A stretch of 46,350 bases of DNA from Bacteroidota bacterium (GCA_029572935.1 JAKQHM010000017.1:1-46350); one strand, 5' to 3'; shown: positions 16,782 to 26,068, counted from the stretch's first letter. Numbers and translations are program-made. The notes: a model not told the origin generated them from the sequence alone.

Positions 16782-19700
16782 ATGAAGAATACAACAAACC
16801 TTTTCGTTATCCTTCTCCAGGTTTTAATCCTGGGTAACATGGCCGCCCAAACCTCCGGGAAGGCCTATTTTCAGCAAAGAGCCGACTACGTGATCAACGT
16901 GAGCCTGGACGACCGGCAAAATATGCTTACCGGAGACATCAGCATCCGTTACGCAAACAACAGTCCGGACCTGCTGGACCGGATCGGCATCCACCTTTGG
17001 CCCAATGCCTATTCCTCTCATCAGACCGCCTTTGGCAAACAGAAATTGCTGAGTCGAAGCACCAAGTTTTACGATGCCAAGGAAGAAGATCTGGGCTATA
17101 TTGACGATATGGACTTCAAAGTGGACGAACGCCCTGCCAGGCTGGAATACGTCAAGGGACACAAGGATATGGCCTGGCTGATCCTGCCGGAACCACTCAA
17201 ACCCGGCCAGGCTGTGGTGATCAAGACACCCTTCCGGGTCAAACTGCCCGCCTCCTTCAGCAGATTGGGTCATGCCAATCAGACCTATCAGATCACCCAG
17301 TGGTATCCCAAACCGGCCGTGTACGACCACAAGGGCTGGCACCTGATGCCTTATCTGGATCAGGGCGAATTTTATTCTGAATTTGGGAATTTTACAGTCA
17401 ACATTGATCTGCCGGAAGAATATGTCGTCGGGGCTACGGGAACTCTGCTGACCGAAGGGGAGTTCCGATTTCTCGAAAAAAGAATGGAAGATACCCGGAT
17501 GGCCATCGAATCTGGCACTCCCATGAGTTTTGAGGAAAGTCCTTCACCGAGACGAAAGAAGCTAACCTACAAGGCCGATCAGGTGCACGATTTTGCCTGG
17601 TTTGCGGATCGCAGATTTTATGTTCAGAAACAGGTTTGTACCCTTGCCTCGGGACGGACCGTGGATGCCTGGTCCATGTTCAACGATCTGGAGGGGTGGA
17701 AAAATTCTGCCGGATTTGTCAAACGGGCGGTTGAATTTTATTCTGCCCACGTTGGAGAATACCCTTGGCCTCAGGCCACTGCAGTGGAAAGTGCCCTGAG
17801 TGCAGGAGCTGGTATGGAGTATCCCATGATCACCGTGATCGGAAGTGCAGGCAGTGAATCCTCTCTCGATGAAGTCATCACCCATGAAGTGGGCCACAAC
17901 TGGTTTTACGGAACACTCGCGTCCAACGAGCGGGAACACCCCTTTATGGATGAAAGCATCAACACCTATTACGAAAAGCGCTATATGGACGAATACTATC
18001 CCGCTCAGGCTAGTTTTTCTTCCTTCCCTTTTACAAAATGGCTGGGGCCCATAGATACCGAAGAACTGATGTATCTGGCGCTCGCCCGCCTCAATATGGA
18101 TCAGCATCCGGGTCAGCATTCCGAAAATTTTATGGCGGCGAACTACGGACTGGATGTGTATAGCAGAGCACCCAAACTGATCCAGGCAGTCGAAGAATAC
18201 ATCGGGACAGAGGAGTTTGACCGTATCATGCAGTCTTATTATAACAAGTGGAAATTCAAACATCCCTATCCGGAAGACCTGGAGGCAGAATTCAAGAGTG
18301 GGAGTACCAAAGATCTGGATTGGTTTTTCAAACAGCTGCTCGTTTCGGACCGGAAGATCGACTATGCCGTGTGCAATGTCCGGAAAAAGGGAGCGGAATA
18401 CGAACTCAGTTTGCGCAACTGTGGTGGAGTGGCCTCTCCTGTCCGCATTTCTGCGCTCAGGAAAGGAGAGATCGTGCGCACTGAAAATTTCGATGGTTTC
18501 AAAAAACACCGTAAACTCAAATTTCCCGATGGAGATTACGATCAGTTTCGCATCGATGCCGCCGGTGAAACATACGAACTATACCGTCAAAACAACAGCA
18601 TACGCACAAAGGGTTTGTTCAGAAAGGTAGAACCCATTCGCATCAAGCCATTGGCACCCCTGGACGACCCTTACAAAACCGAAATCGGTATTTCTCCTGT
18701 GTTGGGCTGGAATAAATACAACGGTTGGATGCTGGGTGCCTATATTTCTCAACCCTGGTTTCCTTCCCGGAAGTGGAGGTTTGCGATCATGCCTTTGTAT
18801 TCATTCGGCAACAAGACCTGGGCCGGGTCAAACCAGTTTTTTTACAACCATTATTTTTACGGAGGTCAGGTCCGCCAATTCAGATTCGGCTGGAACGCCA
18901 AACGATATGGTCTCAGCAACTTCCTGGACCGCGATCTGAATTACATGCAGTGGTCTCCCTATGCTGAACTGACTTTCCGAACCAAGCCAGCCTTGTTGCA
19001 GGACAGCAGACTCCGTTATAGTTTTCACATGATCAGCGACGAGGTCATTACTTTTCCAGATACCTTTTTGAACGATCGGATCACAAAAAACAATTATATC
19101 ATTCAGGAACTGAAATACAGCTTTACCGATCCTCACGTTCTGCACCCCAGAAACCTGATGGTCTTGGCTCAGTTTCAATCCTATGATATCGCAGACCGCA
19201 AGGCGCGTTACCTGCGCATAGATGCAGAATTCACACAAAAGATAAGGATCAGGAAGGGAAGGTACTTTGAATGGCGGACTGCCACTTCTTTCTTCCCGGT
19301 GAATACCGAGATGAAATCAAGGAATTATGCAGCGCGATCCGAGCAGGGACTGGTGCGCGGTTCGGCAGGAGCGGCTTTTCAGGGCTATCACGATTATACC
19401 AATGAGGATCTCTTCCTGGGGAGATCGGAATATGATGGTCTCTGGTCTCAGCAGATCATGATCCGCCAGGGTGGCATGAAGCTGGCCCCCGGGGTGGCAC
19501 AGAGAAATAATCTGGGTAATACCAATAGTTTCCTGGCTGCTGTAAACCTCAGCAGCGACCTCCCCATCAAGAAGGTAGGCGGCATCATCCGTCCTTATTT
19601 TGATATGGCCTATGTACACAGCTATGATCCGGACGATCCCAACCTGTTGGCCAGCGGAGGAATTAACCTCCAGTTTGGAGACAAATTCTTCAATGTTTAT

Positions 19701-19841
19701 TTTCCTGTCTTCCACAGCAAAGCCATACGCGATCAATACAGGTTGACGGGCAACCACAACTACTGGAAGGAGATCACTTTTTCAATCAATTTCAAACTTT
19801 CGGGTACCAGCGACCTGGCCAAATTTATTCAGCTCAATTAG
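16782..19841 (+). CDS. M1-family aminopeptidase, secreted
   Basis: A 1019-residue zinc aminopeptidase. The signal peptide covers residues 1-22 and fixes the start. The N-terminal beta-domain runs to about residue 260. The exopeptidase motif is 'GAGMEYP' at residues 342-348 (GxMEN-like, with Tyr for Asn), and the zinc site is HEVGH at 368-372 with Glu391 in 'FMDESIN', the standard HExxH-x18-E spacing. The catalytic part ends around residue 530. The remaining ~480 residues are rich in alternating aromatic beta-strands ('GWMLGAYISQPWF', 'YFDMAYVHS') and end in a beta-strand, which suggests an outer-membrane barrel-like tail, as in large Bacteroidota M1 proteins. It should trim peptides at the cell envelope. 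The PaaG-like gene follows after 14 bases. Confidence 0.92.
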   Translation: MKNTTNLFVILLQVLILGNMAAQTSGKAYFQQRADYVINVSLDDRQNMLTGDISIRYANNSPDLLDRIGIHLWPNAYSSHQTAFGKQKLLSRSTKFYDAKEEDLGYIDDMDFKVDERPARLEYVKGHKDMAWLILPEPLKPGQAVVIKTPFRVKLPASFSRLGHANQTYQITQWYPKPAVYDHKGWHLMPYLDQGEFYSEFGNFTVNIDLPEEYVVGATGTLLTEGEFRFLEKRMEDTRMAIESGTPMSFEESPSPRRKKLTYKADQVHDFAWFADRRFYVQKQVCTLASGRTVDAWSMFNDLEGWKNSAGFVKRAVEFYSAHVGEYPWPQATAVESALSAGAGMEYPMITVIGSAGSESSLDEVITHEVGHNWFYGTLASNEREHPFMDESINTYYEKRYMDEYYPAQASFSSFPFTKWLGPIDTEELMYLALARLNMDQHPGQHSENFMAANYGLDVYSRAPKLIQAVEEYIGTEEFDRIMQSYYNKWKFKHPYPEDLEAEFKSGSTKDLDWFFKQLLVSDRKIDYAVCNVRKKGAEYELSLRNCGGVASPVRISALRKGEIVRTENFDGFKKHRKLKFPDGDYDQFRIDAAGETYELYRQNNSIRTKGLFRKVEPIRIKPLAPLDDPYKTEIGISPVLGWNKYNGWMLGAYISQPWFPSRKWRFAIMPLYSFGNKTWAGSNQFFYNHYFYGGQVRQFRFGWNAKRYGLSNFLDRDLNYMQWSPYAELTFRTKPALLQDSRLRYSFHMISDEVITFPDTFLNDRITKNNYIIQELKYSFTDPHVLHPRNLMVLAQFQSYDIADRKARYLRIDAEFTQKIRIRKGRYFEWRTATSFFPVNTEMKSRNYAARSEQGLVRGSAGAAFQGYHDYTNEDLFLGRSEYDGLWSQQIMIRQGGMKLAPGVAQRNNLGNTNSFLAAVNLSSDLPIKKVGGIIRPYFDMAYVHSYDPDDPNLLASGGINLQFGDKFFNVYFPVFHSKAIRDQYRLTGNHNYWKEITFSINFKLSGTSDLAKFIQLN

Positions 19842-19855
19842 AAAAAAGAATAAGC

Positions 19856-20632
19856 ATGAACACATTGGAAATAAAACGCGAAGGTCCTTGCGTCTTTCTG
19901 TACCTCAACAGACCTGAAGTTTTCAACAGCTTCAACCGCGAGATGTCCTTGGCCCTCCAGAGTGCATTGGATGATTGCGCGACGGATGACTCGGTTCGTG
20001 CGGTTTGTATTTCGGGCAACGGAAAAGCTTTTTCTGCCGGACAGGATTTGAAGGAAGCTACGGATCCGCAGGGACCGGAGATCCGGACCATCCTCGATGA
20101 ACATTACAATCCCATCGTCCGCAAGATTCGCCAAATGCCCAAGCCCGTGCTGGCAGCTGTCAATGGCGTAGCCGCGGGGGCAGGTGCCAATCTGGCATTT
20201 GCCTGCGACATCATCCTGGCCAGCGAGATGGCGTCTTTCATCCAGGCCTTTGGTAAGATCGGTCTCATACCAGACTGCAGCGGTACGTTTATGCTTCCCA
20301 GACTCATCGGTTGGGGAAGGGCTTCTGCCCTGATGATGACGGGTGACAAGGTTTCTGCTCAGGAAGCACTCGGCATGGGCATGGTTTACAAAATTTATCC
20401 GGCTGAACAGTTTGAAGAGGAATACAAGAAGTTGACTCATACTCTTTCCATCATGCCAACCCGCGCTCTGGCGCTCACAAAGTTTGCACTCAACGAATCA
20501 TTCCACCACTCCCTGGAGCAACAACTGGAATGCGAATTAAAATACCAGATCGAGGCAGGCGCCACCCATGATTTTCGCGAGGGCATCAATGCCTTTCTAG
20601 AAAAAAGAAAGCCAGAATTCAAGGGGAATTGA
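19856..20632 (+). CDS. Enoyl-CoA hydratase/isomerase, PaaG-like
   Basis: A 258-residue cytoplasmic crotonase-fold protein. The oxyanion-hole segments are 'GKAFSAGQDL' near residue 58 and 'NGVAAGAGANLA' near residue 102. The sequence 'FIQAFGKIGLIPDCSGTFMLPRLIG' (split here as the active-site region, about residues 127-150) matches PaaG, the 1,2-epoxyphenylacetyl-CoA isomerase, better than short-chain enoyl-CoA hydratases; the Asp in 'LIPD' corresponds to the PaaG catalytic Asp. No other phenylacetate (paa) gene is nearby, so the true substrate may be another acyl-CoA. It is only 14 bases from the M1 stop and may ride on the same transcript without a shared function. The fold is certain; the exact substrate is not. 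Confidence 0.85.
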   Translation: MNTLEIKREGPCVFLYLNRPEVFNSFNREMSLALQSALDDCATDDSVRAVCISGNGKAFSAGQDLKEATDPQGPEIRTILDEHYNPIVRKIRQMPKPVLAAVNGVAAGAGANLAFACDIILASEMASFIQAFGKIGLIPDCSGTFMLPRLIGWGRASALMMTGDKVSAQEALGMGMVYKIYPAEQFEEEYKKLTHTLSIMPTRALALTKFALNESFHHSLEQQLECELKYQIEAGATHDFREGINAFLEKRKPEFKGN

Positions 20633-20804
20633 GTAAGTATTGAGTTTTCCTGGAATTCGAATTTTGTACTTTCCTTTTGTCGGTGAAAGCTGATTCTATT
20701 TTTTCAGAAAATTCAAATTAAACAAGGAGCCTATTCGTTCCAAAATTTCCAGAACTGATCATTTTTTCTCAATTTTTCTATAACAATCCAATCATACTGA
20801 TCAA

Positions 20805-21767
20805 ATGAAGAACCTTATCTCAGTTCATGACGTAGAGAATATTCACCACTTGCTGGAACAGGCACTTATGTTTAAACGAGAGCCTCTTGCTGAGCGAAGT
20901 TTGGGATCAGGAAAAAAGCTGGGACTTCTGTTTATGAATCCCAGTCTTCGAACCCGGGTCAGTACACAAATAGCAGCCAGCAATCTGGGAATGGAATGCT
21001 ATGTACTCAATGTTGGGGCGGATAACTGGCCCCTTGAATTTAGAGAAGGAGCCATAATGGATGGGAGCAATGTGGAGCACATAAGGGATGCTGCACCAGT
21101 GATGGGTGGATACTTTGACCTTATCGGTGTGCGCACCTTCCCATCTCTCAGGGACAGGACTTTGGATTACAGCGAGCACGTGATCCATAGTCTCATGAAA
21201 TATGGCGGCAGACCGGTGCTGAGTCTGGAAACCGCTACAGTCCACCCCTTGCAGAGTCTGGCAGATCTGATGACCATCCGCGAATTTTTACCCGAAGGTC
21301 GAAGGCCGAAAATAGCCATGACCTGGGCTCCTCACGTAAAACCTATCGCTCAGTGCGTGGCCAATAGCTTTTCTGAATGGATTTGCGCTTGGGGACAGGC
21401 AGACTTTGTTGTTGCCCAGCCAGAGGGTTTTGAACTGAATGAATCCTTCCTGTGCGGAGCAAGGGTCACTTATGATCAAAAGGAAGCACTGGAAGGTGCT
21501 GATTTCGTCTATATGAAGAATTGGTGCTCCTACCGGGATTATGGAAGGGTGCATGGAAGTGCTCATGAATGGATGATGACCCTGGATCATCTGAAACTGA
21601 CGAACCAAGCCAAACTTTTGCATAGCCTGCCCGTGCGTCGGAATGTGGAGGTTAGCGATGAAATTATGGACCATCAGGATTGTCTGGCTAAAAATCAGGC
21701 AGCTAATAAAGTGTGGGCCGCACAGGCTGTATTGGCGGAGATATTGAAAGGACAAATTTTAGCTTAA
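20805..21767 (+). CDS. N-acylornithine carbamoyltransferase (acetyl- or succinyl-)
   Basis: This 320-residue enzyme transfers the carbamoyl group of carbamoyl phosphate to an N-acylated ornithine in arginine synthesis, the route used in Bacteroidota and Xanthomonas. The carbamoyl-phosphate loop 'SLRTR' is at residues 47-51, 'HPLQS' is near 147 and 'HSLPVRRN' near 268. It aligns with the Bacteroides fragilis succinylornithine enzyme nearly residue for residue from memory ('MDG..EH', 'MTWAPH', 'PEGYEL'-like 'PEGFEL'). The specificity position, Glu in acetylornithine and Pro90 in succinylornithine enzymes, is Val90 here, so I cannot name the acyl group. No other arg genes are in the window. The 172-base upstream gap has no strong promoter that I could recognise. 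Confidence 0.9.
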   Translation: MKNLISVHDVENIHHLLEQALMFKREPLAERSLGSGKKLGLLFMNPSLRTRVSTQIAASNLGMECYVLNVGADNWPLEFREGAIMDGSNVEHIRDAAPVMGGYFDLIGVRTFPSLRDRTLDYSEHVIHSLMKYGGRPVLSLETATVHPLQSLADLMTIREFLPEGRRPKIAMTWAPHVKPIAQCVANSFSEWICAWGQADFVVAQPEGFELNESFLCGARVTYDQKEALEGADFVYMKNWCSYRDYGRVHGSAHEWMMTLDHLKLTNQAKLLHSLPVRRNVEVSDEIMDHQDCLAKNQAANKVWAAQAVLAEILKGQILA

Positions 21768-21858
21768 GGGTCGGATATTTGATCCAATGGAATCCCTGTG
21801 AAATAAAATCAGGAATTATATCGCCAGGTATTTCTCATAGATTTAAAGAGCTTCCATA

Positions 21859-21885
21859 TTGGATTTGACTATTGACCTATATTTG
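21859..21885 (+). promoter_or_regulatory. TTG-N16-TATATTTG promoter
   Basis: A perfect -7 box TATATTTG (21878-21885) with TTG at 21859-21861, 16 bases upstream. This is the best full match to the Bacteroidota promoter in the window. The ATG lies 17 bases after the box. Confidence 0.65.
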
Positions 21886-21902
21886 TCGTAAATTATAATC
21901 TG

Positions 21903-23171
21903 ATGAAATCTCTTTTCTATACTATTTGCCTGATTTTGAGTTTCTTGGTTTCGATATCCGCTCAGAGGGTCCTGATTCTCAACGAGGGTGCGGTGGATTT
22001 TCAGACCGGAAAGATCCTGGAACCCGTCAGCCTGGGTGCCTACTCCCTGACTGATCAGCAATACAGAAAACTGTTTGATATAGCGGACATGCGCTTTGCT
22101 TCCGACCTCCAGCTGGACGGAGACAGCTACTGGGTAGCCGCGGACCGCAAGATCCTTCGCTACCGCATTAAGGATGATCAGCTCATTTCGGAATTTAACC
22201 TGACCGGGGTGCGCAAGATATTTCCTCATGGCGACTTGCTGATTGTGACCCGCGGTGAATATCTGCAGCCATTGTCGTCCTATGTACAGATTTACGACAA
22301 AAACAGTTTTGCTTTGAAATTTGAAATTCCTGCCGGCCAGATGAATTTTACTACAGAAAACATAGTCGTGAAGGAAGATCAGGCTTATGTGGCTGTCAAC
22401 AACGGATTCGACTTTGGAAACGAAGTGGGCAAAGTCCTGGTGATCGATCTGAAAAAACTGGTTTGGACAGGCACCATTGAACTGGGCGATGAAGGGAAAA
22501 ATCCCGAAAACCTGATGCTGTATGGCGATCAGCTTTTTACATTGAACAACCGAAATTTCACAGATGGGAGTACGATCTCGCGCATCGATCTGCCTGACTT
22601 GAAGCTCAGCAGCACCCTCCGTCTGCCCAATGTTACTTCTCTGTGCGGCACTTCTGTCCTGGTTGAATCGGCCATCCTGTACCAGGAAAGCGGAAAAACA
22701 GACATAGGCCGATACGACATACAGACAGGTCAGGCGGGCCCATATACCGGTACTTCTGCCAGTTACTATGGTTTGAATTACGATCCCCGTTCTCAGACGG
22801 TCGTAGGTGCAGAGACCGATTTCTTTTCCTTTGGCAGGGTATATCTGATGGACCGCGCATTCAAGGTGCGCGAAGAATTCAACGCAGGCATCAGCCCGGG
22901 ATATTTCATTTTTGACTATAGTCAGGTGAGCAGCACCCACAATTCCGCAAGCCTGACTTCCGTCTTACTTTCTAACCTGGCCGGGGAAGAGCTTTTATTA
23001 AAGCCGGGACATCAGTTGAAATCCCTGCAGATAGCAGGAGTGGATGGTATTTTCAAAACCTTTCCAATCAGCGGAGAAGCAGTGAATATCAGGTCCCTTG
23101 CACCAGGCGTTTACCAACTTACTGCCCTTCAGGGCCATACGGCCGTCTCTGAGCGTTTTGTCAAACTCTGA
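21903..23171 (+). CDS. YncE/DUF5074-like beta-propeller protein with T9SS tail
   Basis: A 422-residue secreted protein. The signal peptide is residues 1-20, ending near 'SISAQ'. Residues 21-340 contain repeated blade-like units with 'V-x-I-Y-D' and 'G-x-x-L-x-x-x-N' patterns (for example 'SSYVQIYDK', 'KVLVIDLKKL', 'GRVYLMDRA'), as in YncE or DUF5074 propellers. The C-terminal 75 residues are a T9SS type A sorting domain ending 'LAPGVYQL...ERFVKL'. DUF5074-type surface propellers often lie beside metal-uptake or redox genes. A hairpin and a fresh promoter separate it from the di-heme enzyme gene, so it is probably its own transcription unit, but the neighbourhood suggests a shared theme of extracellular redox or ligand sensing. 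No catalytic residues were found. Confidence 0.8.
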   Translation: MKSLFYTICLILSFLVSISAQRVLILNEGAVDFQTGKILEPVSLGAYSLTDQQYRKLFDIADMRFASDLQLDGDSYWVAADRKILRYRIKDDQLISEFNLTGVRKIFPHGDLLIVTRGEYLQPLSSYVQIYDKNSFALKFEIPAGQMNFTTENIVVKEDQAYVAVNNGFDFGNEVGKVLVIDLKKLVWTGTIELGDEGKNPENLMLYGDQLFTLNNRNFTDGSTISRIDLPDLKLSSTLRLPNVTSLCGTSVLVESAILYQESGKTDIGRYDIQTGQAGPYTGTSASYYGLNYDPRSQTVVGAETDFFSFGRVYLMDRAFKVREEFNAGISPGYFIFDYSQVSSTHNSASLTSVLLSNLAGEELLLKPGHQLKSLQIAGVDGIFKTFPISGEAVNIRSLAPGVYQLTALQGHTAVSERFVKL

Positions 23172-23197
23172 TTCATATTTTGTAACAGCATTCCGAT

Positions 23198-23217
23198 CCG
23201 ATGATCTTTATCATCGG
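23198..23217 (+). terminator. 8-bp stem hairpin after the propeller gene
   Basis: CCGATGAT and ATCATCGG flank a CTTT tetraloop, 26 bases past the stop and ahead of the next promoter. No immediate U-tract follows, so it is a candidate only. Confidence 0.5.
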
Positions 23218-23259
23218 GACCGATGAGTTTATTTCATATGCGTATGTCTGTGTCTGACT

Positions 23260-23267
23260 TATATTTG
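23260..23267 (+). promoter_or_regulatory. -7 box TATATTTG for the di-heme operon
   Basis: An exact TAnnTTTG match ending 10 bases before the first ATG of the three-gene operon. No clear -33 TTG was seen. The leader would be about 5 bases. Confidence 0.5.
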
Positions 23268-23277
23268 CATTTCCTCT

Positions 23278-24333
23278 ATGCACTCTTCTCGCGTAATTTT
23301 ACGGGTTTTGTTGGCGGGATCTCTGGTCCTGGCAGTATTGGGTTTCCGGTCCGGTGAGGCGGATTCCGAGCCGCTCAAAGCCCTGGGCCATCGTCTTTTC
23401 TTTGAACCGAGATTGTCCGCCAATGGTCAGAAGTCCTGTGCATCCTGTCATGATCCGGTTTTTGCTTTTTCGGACGGCTACAAGCGCTCCGTAGGCTTAT
23501 ATGGCGACCATGTCCTGCGGAATGCACCTTCCCTGATCAACGTCAAGGATCGTTTTGCTTTGACCTGGGCCGATGATACCCTGCGTTCGCTGGCTCAGCA
23601 AATGAGGCGACCCTTGTTTGGAACCCACCCTCCGGAGATGGGCGCACTCGGACATGAGGAGGAAATACTCAGAAAGATTGCCGGAGACCGATATTACAAA
23701 CAGGCTTTCCGGAGTGCATTTCCGGATGAAAAGGACCCCGTTCATTTTCCTAATATCATCCGGGCTATTGCAGCTTATGAAAAAACTTTGGTCTCTTACA
23801 ACCATGCCTACGATCGCTGGCTGGATCACAAGGACACCAGTCATTTTGGTTACCGGGAGATCAGCGGAATGAATTTGTTTTTCAGCGACAGGTTGGGTTG
23901 CGGCAACTGCCACAACGGGCGCAACCTGGATGAACCCGACCGCGGTTTTGAGTACGCCAACGTAGGTTTGTATCATTGTGCGGAGCTCTATCCCTCAAAA
24001 GACTGGGGATTATTTCAGGCGACAGGCGACAGTCTGGATATTGGTCGTTTTAGAATTCCCTCCCTGCGCAATGTAGCCCTTACGGCTCCTTACTTTCACG
24101 ATGGCTCTGCTGAAACATTGAGCGAGGTCCTCGACATCTACAGCAGAGGAGGCAGGGTCAATTCAACAGGTGATTGCCGTGGAGATGGAAAGGATCATCC
24201 CAATCGCGACGGGAGGATGCAGGAATTTGAATTGACCGATGCTGAAAAAAGTGATCTCCTGCGTTTTTTGCACGCGCTGACCGATACCAGTTTTCTCAAA
24301 AATCCCTATTTTCGTAATCCCCATGAATATTAA
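23278..24333 (+). CDS. MbnH/MauG-type di-heme cytochrome c peroxidase-like enzyme
   Basis: A 351-residue periplasmic di-heme protein. A signal peptide covers residues 1-22. The two haem-binding CxxCH motifs are Cys54-Cys57-His58 ('CASCH') and Cys208-Cys211-His212 ('CGNCH'). Between them, 'ALTWADD' (Trp97) and 'LFGTHPPEMG' match MbnH-type enzymes, and 'SLRNVALTAPYFHDGS' near residue 270 is the usual late motif. MauG makes the tryptophan tryptophylquinone of methylamine dehydrogenase, and MbnH oxidises a Trp of MbnP to kynurenine. Classical bacterial peroxidases in the same superfamily reduce H2O2. The gene is overlapped by 11 bases by the amine-oxidase-fold gene, so the two are coupled. No MbnP homologue is visible. 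A role in modifying the neighbour protein is inference. Confidence 0.88.
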   Translation: MHSSRVILRVLLAGSLVLAVLGFRSGEADSEPLKALGHRLFFEPRLSANGQKSCASCHDPVFAFSDGYKRSVGLYGDHVLRNAPSLINVKDRFALTWADDTLRSLAQQMRRPLFGTHPPEMGALGHEEEILRKIAGDRYYKQAFRSAFPDEKDPVHFPNIIRAIAAYEKTLVSYNHAYDRWLDHKDTSHFGYREISGMNLFFSDRLGCGNCHNGRNLDEPDRGFEYANVGLYHCAELYPSKDWGLFQATGDSLDIGRFRIPSLRNVALTAPYFHDGSAETLSEVLDIYSRGGRVNSTGDCRGDGKDHPNRDGRMQEFELTDAEKSDLLRFLHALTDTSFLKNPYFRNPHEY

Positions 24334-26068
24334 AAACCCAATCCCCGGAACCGTTGTATCCATTGTTTTTTTGCTGTGGGTGATGACCTGGATGATTTTT
24401 ATCTCCTGTGGCACAGATCGGCTGAGCCAGGGCAGTACTTATTCAGAAGATCCGGCAGAAAATCGCAAAGCGAGGATCAGTCGGGTATTACTCACCCAAA
24501 AACCCATCTTGTTGCTCGATATCAAGGCTGAAGATCAGGAGGCTGTTTTGGCTCAGGATCTTGTGGTGAATGATCCACGCATGCAGGAATACTACTTTGA
24601 GAAAGGTACAGATAAGCCCATGCTGTCCGAAGTCTTCTCCGTCTCTCCCATGAGACCTTCCGATCAGGCCAAAGGGGGAGCCACCTGTCAGGGCAAGGGC
24701 TGCTACCGGGTAGAGATCTATCACTATTCGACCAACAGCATGATCATGGCCCTGGTCAACACCGAACAAAAGAAGCTCATGGATCTATCTTTTTACAGAG
24801 GCTTTCAACCCGATCTGCCACCTCATTTGGGCGAACTGGCTGTCTGGATTGCCACCCATGATTCCACCGTCATCCTTGAGTATGGAGGCAAAGCACCCGA
24901 CAAAAACCAGGTCCGGATGCCCACCACCAAGACCGCCCTCAACCGCACCAAATGCCAGCGATCCCAGCATCTGTGCGTCGCACCCACCTTTGTCAGAGAG
25001 AATAAGGCACTTTGGGTTATTGTGGATCTGACCGATCTCAAGATCGCCGGTTTGAAATGGACCGAGGTGGGGACCACCGGTATGGCGGTCACCGAGCGTC
25101 TGGTTCAAAATGAAAAAATGATGGAGTGCTACTGCGAAAAAGAAAATAAACACGAACAGGACGGATGGAATTTCAGCTACAGCCTCACCCGGTCGGACGG
25201 ATTGAAATTAAGCGACATCCGTTTTCGCGATCAGCCCCTCTTTGAAGACATCCGCATGGTGGACTGGCACGTTTCCTACTCTACCACGGATGGATTTGGA
25301 TACAGCGATGCGATCGGATGTCCAGAGTACAGTCAGGCTGCGGTCGTAGCCATTGAGCCCCCTTATTTTGAACCGATCCTGAATGGAAGCGACACCCTGG
25401 GATTTCGATTTGTCCAGAAATATTTCAGCGAGGGCTGGCCTACGCCATGCAGCTATAATTATCAGCAGCATTTTGAATTTTACAGGGACGGAAGTTTTCG
25501 TCCTGTGGTCGGATCTCTGGGGCGGGGATGTGGCAACGACGGCACCTACCGTCCTGTCACGCGGATAGCGCTGGCAGGCAGGGAGCATAGTTTTGAAAGT
25601 CTGCAAGAAGGCAGCTGGAAAGCCTGGGAACGGGAAGCATGGCAACTGGAGGACGATCTGACGGAATACGAAGAGGGAAAATATTTTGCAAGAATTTTGT
25701 CAAAAGATAAACCCTGGCTTAGGATCGAAGCTGCCAAAGGTCAGTTTGGCGATGGCGGAAGGGGCGATCGGGCCTATTATTACATCACGCGCCGCCACCG
25801 CGACCGAAATGAAGGCGAGACGGACCTTCCTACGGTCGGCCCCTGCTGCAACACCGATCACCGGCAGGGACCTGAAAAATTTATCGAGTCCGGACCGGAG
25901 CCGATCCGGGATACAGAACTCGTGCTCTGGTATGTGCCCCAGCTTAAAAATGACAACACGCCCGGATCCGAGTATTGCTGGGCCGAATCTGTTCTGGAAA
26001 ATGGCGTTTATGTAGCAAAGGTATATCCCTGTTTTTCCGGTCCCAAATTTCACCTGAGCCAGCCATGA
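24323..26068 (+). CDS. Copper-amine-oxidase-fold lipoprotein without recognisable copper ligands
   Basis: A 581-residue protein. A hydrophobic segment (residues 11-28) ends at Cys29, a probable lipid attachment site. Residues 281-420 align by eye with the catalytic domain of copper amine oxidases: 'GWNF...DGLKLSDIRF' matches the strand 'W-x-F...GL-x-L-x-D', 'VDWHVSY' the 'EMVVPY' strand, and 'NYQQHFEFYRDGSF' the cofactor strand. Tyr380 in 'SYNY' sits where the TPQ tyrosine lies, and Asp329 in 'GYSDA' may be the catalytic base. The paired copper His (HxH) is replaced near residues 408-414 ('TYRPVTR'), and the third His near 543 ('LWYVPQLKN') is Asn. 'GRGCGNDGTYRP' is unusual and could be a conserved feature of this branch. 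It starts inside mbnH and overlaps the next gene, so it is the middle gene of an operon. Confidence 0.65.
   Translation: MNIKNPIPGTVVSIVFLLWVMTWMIFISCGTDRLSQGSTYSEDPAENRKARISRVLLTQKPILLLDIKAEDQEAVLAQDLVVNDPRMQEYYFEKGTDKPMLSEVFSVSPMRPSDQAKGGATCQGKGCYRVEIYHYSTNSMIMALVNTEQKKLMDLSFYRGFQPDLPPHLGELAVWIATHDSTVILEYGGKAPDKNQVRMPTTKTALNRTKCQRSQHLCVAPTFVRENKALWVIVDLTDLKIAGLKWTEVGTTGMAVTERLVQNEKMMECYCEKENKHEQDGWNFSYSLTRSDGLKLSDIRFRDQPLFEDIRMVDWHVSYSTTDGFGYSDAIGCPEYSQAAVVAIEPPYFEPILNGSDTLGFRFVQKYFSEGWPTPCSYNYQQHFEFYRDGSFRPVVGSLGRGCGNDGTYRPVTRIALAGREHSFESLQEGSWKAWEREAWQLEDDLTEYEEGKYFARILSKDKPWLRIEAAKGQFGDGGRGDRAYYYITRRHRDRNEGETDLPTVGPCCNTDHRQGPEKFIESGPEPIRDTELVLWYVPQLKNDNTPGSEYCWAESVLENGVYVAKVYPCFSGPKFHLSQP

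Noticed and set aside
24323-26068. Reading the amine-oxidase-fold gene as an ordinary copper amine oxidase
   Set aside because: The HxH pair and third copper His could not be found at their expected places, so the standard activity is not supported.
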